A stretch of DNA of 64,000 nt. Origin: Coix lacryma-jobi var. lacryma-jobi (lineage: Eukaryota; Streptophyta; Magnoliopsida; Poales; Poaceae). Position numbers and translations under genes: made by a program. A model generated the notes under the pieces. The model did no database searches, was not told where the DNA came from, and was given only the letters and a program-made list of their open reading frames with translations. Below are positions 56,016-64,000 of the stretch, one piece after another; the first letter of the stretch is position 1; every line of letters begins with the position of its first letter. The stretch spans positions 2,356,001 through 2,420,000 of the forward strand of contig CM019825.1 in NCBI GenBank assembly GCA_009763385.1, given 5' to 3'.

Positions 56016-56612
56016 GCCACCTCGAGGCCGGCTCCGCGCCCCTCGAGCCCTAACCGCTTTCACGCTATTGGAGGACAGGTACCCCAAGACCCGGAGGGAC
56101 CCCGCCGCGTCCTGTACACGCCGGAATGGGAGTTGTACGGCCCCCACGTCGCCACGTCTCCGCGTCCGCGCCCGGGATGGAGGCCACGCTCCAAGGACGC
56201 CTCAACAGCAACGCCCACGTTGGCTGCAGTGACCCCGACAAGACGGGATTCCTACCCTTCGGCATATCGAGCGTTGTACATATCGTCCCCGTGTAACCCT
56301 GGCCTCCCCTTGCTCTATAAAAGGGGACGTCAGGGCCCCTCGCGCACAGGGTTACACACTCCAAGAGACAACACACGAGTCCACGCACACACACTCGAGT
56401 CCGGACTCCGGTCCACGCTCACTAAGCTTGTATTCGCCCCTGTACAAGCACTTAGGTGCAAGTAATACCAGAACCTCCTCCCCCGCTGGACGTAGGGCCT
56501 TCTTTGCCCGAACCAGGATAAATCCTTGTGTCATCTTGCATCACCATCCAGGAAGAGAGCACGCGATCATATTACTCGTTGGTTTCATACCCCCGGGTAC
56601 AAAACACCGACA
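56016..56612 (+). repeat. Inverted, truncated LTR of Gypsy-2 (597 bp)
   Basis: Reverse complement of 31257-31853, with about 11 differences by eye (about 98% identity, mostly transitions). It contains part of U3, a TATA box (TATAAAAG at 56316-56323), R and U5, and ends CACCGACA. The breakpoint with gag falls at GCCACCTCGAGG, which the left LTR also carries. Confidence 0.92.
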
Positions 56613-56617
56613 CTTGT
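56613..56617. other. Target-site duplication CTTGT (right) of Gypsy-2
   Basis: Directly abuts the LTR end and matches 31252-31256. Confidence 0.95.
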
Positions 56618-57870
56618 GGACGGTACTTTCTTGACCGGAGTGTACAAGGGTGTGTTGATGATGGCGGCGGTTGTTGATCCCGAGGACAAGATAGTTCCAA
56701 TTGCTTTCGCCTTGGCTGAGGGGGAGAACGTTGAGTCTTGGTCTTGGTTCATGGCCCTGCTACGGATACAAGTGTTAGGGCCTTCTCGGACAATATGTTT
56801 GATTTCGGATCGTCATGTTGGGTTGCTTCGTGCCGCAGAGGAGGAGATAGAGGGTTGTCCTCCTCTAGTGCACAGATGGTGCATGCGTCACTTTGCCGCC
56901 AATTTCTGGCGTCGGTAGAGAAAAAAGGAGGTTTGTGCCAAGGTGAAAGAGCTATGTTGTGTTAAAACTGAGCACAAATTCAAGGAAACAATGGAAGAGT
57001 TGGACAAAATGTTAAACAGTGCTGCCAGGGCCTAGATCGAGAGACAGATGGAACACAAGGAGAAGTGGGCGCTTGCTTACGATGAGGGCGGTTTCCGGTT
57101 CGGCATAATGACCACCAACTCATCGGAGTCTTTCAACAAGGTATTCACCGGTGTTAGAGCCTTGCCCGTTTCTGGAATCATTGAGTACTCGTTTCACAAG
57201 ACCAATGAGTACTTCGTGAAAAGGTGGTCCATTGCTCAAGACAACCTACAAACAGATGGTGAATTTGGAAAGGCGGGAAAGGAGCACATTCAGGAAAATG
57301 AGATCTGGGCAACGCAGCAAACTTGTGAGGCTTGGACCAACCAGACAAATCTATAATGTTCGAGCAAAGGATGGAACTACCTTGGGCGGGGAACGTTATG
57401 GTGGTCGCAACTACCGGATCGATCTTGAAAGAGTGGAATGCAGTTGTAACGTGTCGCAGATAATGCATGCCCCTTGCTCTCACATGATTGCGTCCTGTAG
57501 AGCGCGCGGATATAACTACAAGGCCCTACCATATATGTTCGAGTACTATCACCGGAGCAACACCGTCGTAATATGGTAGAGCAGCTTCGAGCCTTACCTT
57601 GATCCCACTCAATGGCCTCCATACTTGGGTAGAGACTTCATGCCTGATCCTGAGCTGCTGAAGGTAGGTAAGGGTAGGAGGAGGAAGAAGAGACTAAAGG
57701 GGGACATGGACAATATGGATAGGTATGGCGGGGGGGCTTCGACCAGACACCGAGCAGGAACCTATGCTCTGTTTGCCACATGCCAGGGCATAATGCAGCC
57801 TTCCATCGTAGACAAAGACAACAGGTGTACAACGACACCACTTGATTTGTATCTTTACTTATATTAATTA
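56618..57870 (+). pseudogene. Mutator-like transposase, 3' part
   Basis: Resumes the frame left at 31256. MULE catalytic domain: VDGTFLTGVYKG, ISDRHVGLLRAAEEE, WCMRHFAANF. Then TNSSESFNKV and the SWIM zinc finger CSCNVSQIMHAPCSH. A last knuckle CSVCHMPGHNAAFH lies near 57770-57812 in another frame. Defects: TAG at 56916-56918, TAG at 57033-57035, a frameshift near 57290 and TAG at 57577-57579. Confidence 0.9.
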
Positions 57871-57972
57871 TTTGAATGTTTTTGTTATTTTTGTACATAT
57901 GTCTTTCATTTGTTTTAATGCTTTATTATTTTAGACGTTGTACTAACCTGATCGCATGTTTTGTTTAAACAG

Positions 57973-59330
57973 GATGGCGAACCCTCCGGCGTACCCTCTC
58001 CTTGAGCTGTACTACGACGCTGAGCACCGGGCGCACAGGCTGACGGACTACGCCCCTCCAGAGCGTTTGACGTTGCTGAGACCGCGCACCCACCTCTGGC
58101 ACCGGTGGGACGAGCGCTACGCACCCTTCGTACGGCGCGCGGGCTTCTTGGTGCTGGCCCGTGTTGCCAACGACGCGGTGTGCCAGCTCGACCCGGCGCT
58201 CCTGACCGCGCTGGAGGACAGGTGGCGTCCCGAGACGCACACCTTCCACCTCGCTTGCGGGGAGATGACAGTGACGTTACAGGACGTGGCCAAGATTTTT
58301 GGTCTACGCCTGGGCGGGCTCCCCGTGACGGGGATTGTTGACTCGGACACGTGGATGGACACCGTCCACCAGTTCTGTGGTCGTAGGCCCCCGGACGACG
58401 CAGATGCCAAGAGGAACAAGTAAGCTACAATTTGTTTTTCTAATTTAGTTGCATACGATTGCTACTATCATGTCCTAACTTCAACTTTTTTAAAACAAAC
58501 AGGAAGACTTCTGGGGTGCCTTTGTCGTGGATCACCGAGCACTTTGCATTTTGCCCCCCCCCAACGCCGACCCACAGGTAGTGGAGAGGTATGCCAGTGT
58601 GGTTGTGGCACTTTATTGGGGCCTTCCTGTTTCCCGACTCATCGGGGAACACGATCAGCTGGATGTTTGTCCCCATCCTCGCACAACCGTGGGAGAACAT
58701 CGCTGGCTACAGCTGGGGGAGCGTTGTGCTAGCCTGGCTGTACAGACAGCTATGCGAGGGGTGGCGGCGGAGGCAGGCCTCCTCTAGCTTGGGAGGGTGC
58801 CTGCCCCTGCTCCAGGTTTGGGCCTGGCAGCGGCTGCCTATGGGTCATCCCCGTTGTCGAGAGGATGCGATAAGTACATACCTCTTGCGTGCGTGTGCTT
58901 TTACAAATTTACAGTCATTTAACTGATTCAAATTGGAATGCAGGTGTGGACGCACGAGGACACCCGCCCCACTGCTTTGTATGTCTGGTCCACGACAGAG
59001 CCAGTTAGAGGCAACCCCCAGCGCCGCTACGACCAGTACACAAACTTGCTGGACGTCTTGACACAGCACCAGGTAAGTCCGTAATGAGTTCATTTTTTAT
59101 ACTGAAACAGGAACATGACTAACTATGTTTGTTCATTCAAAACAGGTCAGTTGGGAGCCCTGAGACCTGTACGACAACGTGTTCGACCCGCCACGGACCT
59201 GGACCGTGTAGACTGGCTTTGCACCGTCCCTCTTATCTGCTTCTACGTGGTCGAGATGCAGTTGCAAAAGCGTCAGCCGCGCCCCCAGGGTTGGCGCGGC
59301 AAAACCTGGCATCTCATTGCATAGCCTTTT
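57973..59330 (+). pseudogene. Plant mobile domain (PMD) gene next to the Mutator-like transposase
   Basis: First exon 57973-58421 (MANPPAYPLLELYY; GEMTVTLQDVAKIFGLRLGG), GT at 58422; second exon from about 58502, with FLFPDSSGNTISWMFVPIL and GGCLPLLQVWAWQRLP in a frame different from its start, so an indel near 58560-58600 is likely. A third block near 58945-59072 (VWTHEDTRPTALYVWS; YDQYTNLLDVL) and a fourth from 59145 follow, separated by AT-rich introns. This is the PMD fold known from MAIN-like proteins and MULE-linked genes. It may be the 3' part of the transposase gene or a separate gene. Confidence 0.75.
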
Positions 59331-59380
59331 CAGTGTCGTGTCCTGTCCTCATAAGTGCTCTGCAATTTTGATTCCGATAG

Positions 59381-59483
59381 ACTTTTCAGTGTATAGGCTT
59401 CAGTATATAGGCTTTTCAGTATATAGGCTTTTCAGTACATAGGCTTTTCAGTGATTAGATTTTTCAGCGAATAGCCTTTTCAG
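59381..59483. repeat. Short tandem repeat, CTTTTCAGTATATAGG-type
   Basis: About six degenerate copies of a 16-18 bp unit just downstream of the PMD gene. Confidence 0.8.
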
Positions 59484-59563
59484 TTGCAATAACTACATAC
59501 TCACAATGCAGCTGAGATAATTCACAAGTTCAAAACCAGGGCTCCGCCTATATAAACTCATCA

Positions 59564-60172
59564 GTGCCTTCGATATTGAACAACTTCATTAGAGCTTGCG
59601 AGGTTCGTAGTAGAGATGTCTGGAGGTTCGTCCAAAGGCGAAGAGGAAAGGGTGGGAGGAAGGGACCTCCCATTGTGTGGGAGGGCTCTCTCGGTCCTGA
59701 TTCCTTCTTAGAGGCACTATATGAGTTTCCCGTTGAGAGAAAAAGGATTTCAGTCGGGACCGTCCTCTTAGGGGATACGATAACATGGAGATTGATCCGT
59801 TACATTGAGATTGATCCGTTGACGGAGGCGCCGGAGTTACGTTACGTCAGGGAGCGAGCCGTCCGCCACATCCGCGACGCACCGGAGTTGGCACGGATGA
59901 GGGTAGGGCCGTCGGAGGAGTTAAGGACGGCGGCTCTGAAGGGAGAGAAGAAAATTGCGCCATCATGCAGGGCTGAGAGGTACGATCCGTCCCCTTCCAC
60001 CGGCCGTCTGCAGGAGACCGGGGTGGATCAGAAAAATCCGCCGCCGAGTTACAGGTTTGAGATTGTGTTGGATCAGAAAAATCCATCGACTTTTAGGAGT
60101 GTGCTCGTGGCAGACGAGACAATTCCTCCGATTTTTGGGGCTGAGGCTAGGGCAGATCGGAAAATCACGTGA
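59564..60172 (+). CDS. Uncharacterised ORF, 202 codons
   Basis: Open frame starting MPSILNNFIRACEV. The rear half repeats a short pattern (GVDQKNPPPSYR, VLDQKNPSTFRS). No domain recognised and no visible promoter. It may be a chance frame in repeat-derived DNA. Confidence 0.25.
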   Translation: MPSILNNFIRACEVRSRDVWRFVQRRRGKGGRKGPPIVWEGSLGPDSFLEALYEFPVERKRISVGTVLLGDTITWRLIRYIEIDPLTEAPELRYVRERAVRHIRDAPELARMRVGPSEELRTAALKGEKKIAPSCRAERYDPSPSTGRLQETGVDQKNPPPSYRFEIVLDQKNPSTFRSVLVADETIPPIFGAEARADRKIT

Positions 60173-60323
60173 CTCCCAGTGCTGAGAAGTATGATCCATC
60201 CCCATCCACGGGGGCCGCGGCTGCTGCAGGAGAGACCTCCCATTCTTTAGGTGGACATGTAGGTGATGGAAATAGGGTCGAGGGAGTGAGAGGAGACGGA
60301 GGAGAGGTCAAAGCAAACCATGA

Positions 60324-60568
60324 CCTTGTTTAGACACTAAAATATTTTCAACTGCATTATTGTAGCATTTTTGTTTGTATTTGATAAATATTGTTGAATC
60401 ATGTGCTAACTAGGCTTAAAAGATTCATCTCGTGATTTACAACTAATCTATACAATTAGTTATTTATTTTACCAACATTTAATGCTTCATGCATGCGTCC
60501 AAACATCAAAATTAATATAATGAAGAGAGAGTAAAAAAAGTTGAAAGTTAGAAGAAATCTAAATAAGG
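60324..60568. mobile_element. MITE, family A copy 1
   Basis: 245 bp with ends CCTTGTTTAGA and TCTAAATAAGG (inverted, one mismatch). AT-rich interior with GCTAACTAGGCTTAAAAGA and ATTAGTTATTTATTTTACC, a sequence very common in grass genomes. I cannot fix its target duplication. Confidence 0.7.
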
Positions 60569-60824
60569 CCCATGTTAGAGTAAACTAGGCGTTTGGATGA
60601 GGAAGATGATGAGAGTCTGTATGACACGGAGGAGGATAAGGCTGCGTTTCGTGCTTTGAAGCTTAACTTGCTAGCCAATTTGCACGCGTTCGCTAACAAC
60701 CTGACAACATATTTTTTTACACATATTTTTCTCTTTTCTCAGTCAGAAAAATTTTTGTTTCCTTTTCTCATCTGTTTTAGTAAAGAAAAGTAGTATATGA
60801 ACAATTTTTACATCAGTAATATAT

Positions 60825-61054
60825 GAGGTGTTTGGTTCATGGAATCAAGTCATGCTTCATGAGGTGATGCATCATGAGTTCATCCTACGAATTTTGGTGG
60901 AACCGACTCATTCCTCATCCATATAATAATTATTAGCTTATGAGGAATGAGGTGGTGAATGGTGATGCATCAACTCATTCTATTTCACCAACCAAATAGA
61001 AAAATTGAGAAGTGAGAAGATGATGGACCATCTCATTCCTCAAACCAAACACCC
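60825..61054. mobile_element. Tourist-like MITE
   Basis: Ends GGTGTTTGGTT and AACCAAACACC form an 11-bp inverted repeat, the typical PIF/Harbinger (Tourist) terminus. Interior is rich in GATGCATC and TCATTCC with no coding capacity. Confidence 0.75.
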
Positions 61055-62137
61055 TAATAGTTTCTTGAGCCTGTAGTCAACAACACCTTCGTTGTGTCCT
61101 TTTCATCATCGTCGTTTTGTGCGGAGAGATGCCGCCTGGCTCACGTGACCCCAGCTGAGCAAAACAATGAGATCTCGTAGATATATGCTTGGCCCTGCAA
61201 AAGACGATAAGGTCAGGAGCTAATCGCTGCACCAGTTCGTATGTGCACCAGCCATGTTGATAAGTTGGCTGATTAATATTGACGACCTCACAACCATGTT
61301 TGTCATCACTGCGCCAGGTCATATGTGCGGACCTCCATATGGATGCCGAAGAAGCACTCATGGTCATCGAGAAAATCTTCTAGTGTGTGGAGGAAGTAGT
61401 CGCCATGGATGATTCGAAGATGATGCAACTCCGGCTGATACAAAGTTGTATGGTGGACACTGTCTGCGTGGAGCGGTAGACTGGACATACGATTGGGGAG
61501 GACGACCAGCATCACGCACCACGAATCACCTTGCATGCAATTTTTTTTACCAACGTCCTTTTGCATACCAGCAATGCATATTTAAACAGAAGGCAATGAG
61601 ACAACTGTTCAGTTTCTTTTGCATGCGGCATTTTTTTTAAAACGGACGTCCTTGCGGAAATTCAATTGGACCAAGCAGTTTTAGGTGCATTTATTAATGA
61701 TGATTCAGGAGTCGATGTGCGTGTTCATTTGGTGTGCAACCGAGAATGGCTAGTGGCAAATAACATGTGATGACGTGGCTCGCTAAGAAGCTAGGAAAAT
61801 AGTAGTGGGGTTCTCCTATTTAGGTATAATAGATATAACATCATATCAGCGTATTAAATGTCCATAAAACTCTATAAAATTCTCACTGAGACTGACCTAA
61901 ACATGTGTTCAGATATAAACCACCCACTGACACAATGTAAATATTGCTATTGTGGATGACTAATCATTACCATGCAAGGGCATGTACTACCCACGTGAGT
62001 GGTCTTAAAGGAGTTCTTCGGAACTTACCTGTAGATAGCTAAACTCATCTATTTGCATGTCTACAAAATATTTAATTTTTTTGTACGCCATTTTGTTGCT
62101 TTGAAGCAATTTAGATTGACATTAAGCATAAATGATA
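61055..62137. other. Intergenic sequence without recognisable gene
   Basis: No domain-bearing frame on either strand. AT-rich from 61850 onward. Confidence 0.5.
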
Positions 62138-62167
62138 CTAGATGACATCCCCGTTCGTTGCTGCGGG
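62138..62167 (-). mobile_element. Helitron 3' end
   Basis: On the minus strand a hairpin (stem CCCG/CGGG around CAGCAACGAA) is followed by seven bases, CTAG and a flanking T, the classical Helitron terminus inserted between A and T. The element would extend to the right; its 5' TC end was not identified. Confidence 0.55.
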
Positions 62168-63285
62168 AACTCGTAGTATTATATATCTAATTGAACATTC
62201 AATGAAGCATATATAATAATGCATTTTGTTATATGTAAAAGTCAAAAGAACATATAAAAGATACAAAAACATATGCAGTAAACAATGACAAAAACAGGAT
62301 AGAAACAAAACATAAGTACTTATGTTCTATTAAAAAAAGCAAAGTTAGCAACAAAACATACCAAAAAGATTGTATATGGAGTAGTTAAATATAATTTGAT
62401 TTCTGATGAACCAAGAATTGAAAATATAGACATTGAAAATACAACATAATGAATTTGGAGCAGTGGAGACCGGCTATGTGTTAGAACACATTCTCGCTCG
62501 TATCTAAATAAAAAAAAGATTTTACTGCTGCAATAACAAAGAAGGGATAGTTTCCATGTGAAGACCAAAGACCTGTCCAACCATAAAGCGAATTGGAGCT
62601 ATGTTCACATGGTTCACAGAAGAGTGAAAAAAATGTCATATCTGATTTGTGTGGTCATGTGGTACTACTTTTTCTATGTATCTCTCTTCCCTCTCTTCAC
62701 CCATCCTCTTGGCAATGGCATTGGTGACATGATTGAGGCCATGAGGAGCCCATAAGGCCATAATCGGTGCCCTGTCGTCCTTCGCCACTGGCGGAGCCTA
62801 GGCAAACATCTCAATATTGTGCAGAGCAACATAACCGCTGAAGCTCTCATCACCCCTGTCAAGCCAAGCACAACGTGAGTTCGTTGGAGCTCAATACGGC
62901 CTTGCAAAATTAAAAATGATGTCATGCACATAGTAAGGTGTTGCACCGTATTGTCCATCTGCAGGCCATGGTTCTCGTTGCGGCTGCGCCACTCCATGCC
63001 TGCCTCCATGCCGGTGGGGAAGAGACATGGAGCGCGACCATAGCGCATCACGGAGGATGCTCTGCTGAAAGACCATCAAGCTCCTCGGGCGACCTCGATC
63101 CGGCGTCGCTGCATGCGTGCAGCTGCGTGACGCCATCGTCGATCTAGCTATCTCCGTCGATATGGGAATCTGAGTCTCGTCGGCCTAGCACGCTCCCAGT
63201 TGCTGCTGGAAAGCCTGGAACGGAGACCCGCTGGCCACATCCTCATCTGGTTCGCTGGGCACTGCGGCCATACACTCAAACTATC
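62168..63285. other. AT-rich DNA, possibly Helitron body, then unassigned GC-richer DNA
   Basis: 62168-62700 is AT-rich without coding signs. 62755-63250 is richer in GC, with a minus-strand open frame (63051-62674) of no known domain; it may be a captured fragment or decayed transposase. Confidence 0.4.
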
Positions 63286-63511
63286 AACTTTTTTTCACTT
63301 TCTCTCCATCACATCACCATCACATCAATATTTGGACGCATGTATGGAGCATTAAATGTTGGTAAAATAAATAACTAATTGTACTTTTAGTATGTGCATG
63401 TCGAGACGAATCTTTTGAGTCTACATAGTCCATATTTGGACAAAGTTTGTCAAATAACAACGAAAGTGCTACAGTTGAGAAAAAATCTCACCACATGCAT
63501 CTAGACAAGGC
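63286..63511. mobile_element. MITE, family A copy 2 (opposite orientation)
   Basis: Ends ...TCTAGACAAGG, with GGAGCATTAAATGTTGGTAAAATAAATAACTAATT split over the interior, the reverse-oriented relative of 60324-60568. The left end is weakly defined. Confidence 0.6.
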
Positions 63512-63659
63512 CTGGGTAACACACTCTCGACGACTGTCGTTGCCTCGAGAAGGCCTTGAAATGACTTAAATATTAGAGTCAGCTGACCGCTCGATTGCTT
63601 GGCGGTGGTTTTTGTGTCTCTTCGAGTTCTGATGAGGACCTGAACAGGCTTGTACTGTA

Positions 63660-63750
63660 CTCCCTCCGTCCCATTGAAAGTGTCATTAGAAAACCGTAAC
63701 CCCCTCACAAACACGTTTCCCGGACGACGTTCTCAATGGAACGGAGGGAG
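63660..63750. mobile_element. Stowaway MITE
   Basis: 91 bp with terminal repeats CTCCCTCCGTCCCATTGA and its complement (TCAATGGAACGGAGGGAG), flanked by TA on both sides (63658-63659, 63751-63752). Confidence 0.9.
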
Positions 63751-63752
63751 TA

Positions 63753-64000
63753 TCAATTATGTGAAACATGGGGATGACTTGGAGCCCATCGGTGTCTCTT
63801 CTGATTCCGACGAGATGACTTGGTTGTGAATTTTTAAAGTAGCTAGTAATTGTATGACAATTGACAGGAGTAGAAGCTGATGATTTGGCTCAATGATATC
63901 CTAGAGAATTATGCTAGTGGGGTTTTGCTTTATAGGGGTTATAAATGAGCGTAAATATAATTTCTTGGAACCATAAAATGTGTAATACGACCCGCACTCA
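63753..64000. other. Unassigned sequence at right edge
   Basis: No gene, repeat or element end recognised. Confidence 0.4.

Larger units (their letters stand above)
31257..56612 (-). mobile_element. Gypsy-2: Tat-like Gypsy element with inverted terminal LTRs, carrying nested Copia-3
   Basis: Ends at both sides with the same LTR terminus facing inward-to-outward: TGTCGGTG at 31257 and CACCGACA at 56612, flanked by CTTGT duplications. The left LTR is full (31257-32432) and sense minus, fitting gag-pol. The right one (56016-56612) is its 597-bp inverted copy, sense plus, joined directly to the middle of gag. So the primer binding site, leader and N-terminal half of gag are missing. An antisense gene lies at 33595-37747. 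Without Copia-3 the element is about 12 kb. CTCGAG is scattered throughout. Confidence 0.88.

Noticed and set aside
62674..63051. Transposase gene on the minus strand
   Set aside because: The frame is open but shows no catalytic motif I can recognise; too weak to name.

Overview
The window looks like nuclear DNA of a grass (Poaceae), from a repeat-rich, probably heterochromatic stretch. The evidence is nested Copia (SIRE-like) and Gypsy (Tat-like) LTR retrotransposons, a Mutator-like transposase, a plant mobile domain, a Stowaway MITE, a MITE with Tourist-like ends and a Helitron end. I see no host housekeeping gene, rRNA or tRNA. Almost everything is a mobile element or its decay product.

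Layout. (1) 1-8650: Copia-2, minus strand, running off the left edge: 5' LTR 6259-8650, gag, a long non-coding stretch with no pol, and a third ORF. Its right LTR end cuts the RNase H region of Copia-1. (2) 8651-29330: Copia-1, minus strand. RT/RNase H, integrase, protease and the gag C-terminus lie at 8651-12332, and the gag N-terminus and part of the 5' LTR at 26391-29330. (3) 12333-26390: Gypsy-1, minus strand, inserted in Copia-1 gag with identical 730-bp LTRs in length and target duplication CTTGG. It has a gag-pol frame with five nonsense codons, two tandem-repeat blocks and a spliced antisense gene with its own TATA box. (4) 29330-29625: TTAG-rich repeat. (5) 29719-31256 and 56618-57870: the two halves of a Mutator-like transposase, followed by a plant mobile domain gene. 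(6) 31257-56612: Gypsy-2, inserted in the transposase with target duplication CTTGT. Its terminal LTRs are in INVERTED orientation and the right one is truncated. It holds an antisense gene (33595-37747) and gag-pol (51572-56015). (7) 38212-51495: Copia-3, minus strand, inside Gypsy-2. It is a tandem arrangement in which one LTR is 3' LTR of a nearly complete copy and 5' LTR of a second copy cut off in gag. (8) 57973-64000: the mobile domain gene, an unknown ORF, four MITEs and a Helitron end.

Insertion order read from nesting: the Mutator gene is oldest on the right, then Gypsy-2, then Copia-3 (LTRs about 99.6% alike by eye). On the left, Copia-1 came first, then Gypsy-1 (LTRs about 97% alike) and Copia-2.

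The most unusual signal is that every retroelement carries its own short palindromic motif, repeated through LTRs, untranslated regions and sometimes coding linkers: ACCGGACATGTCCGGT and CGGTAGTACCG in Copia-2, ACCGGACGCGTCCGGT-type in Copia-1, CGGCACTGCCG in Copia-3, CGAAAG/CTTTCG in Gypsy-1 and CTCGAG in Gypsy-2. The second is Gypsy-2, which appears to be an integrated fold-back cDNA with inverted LTR ends.
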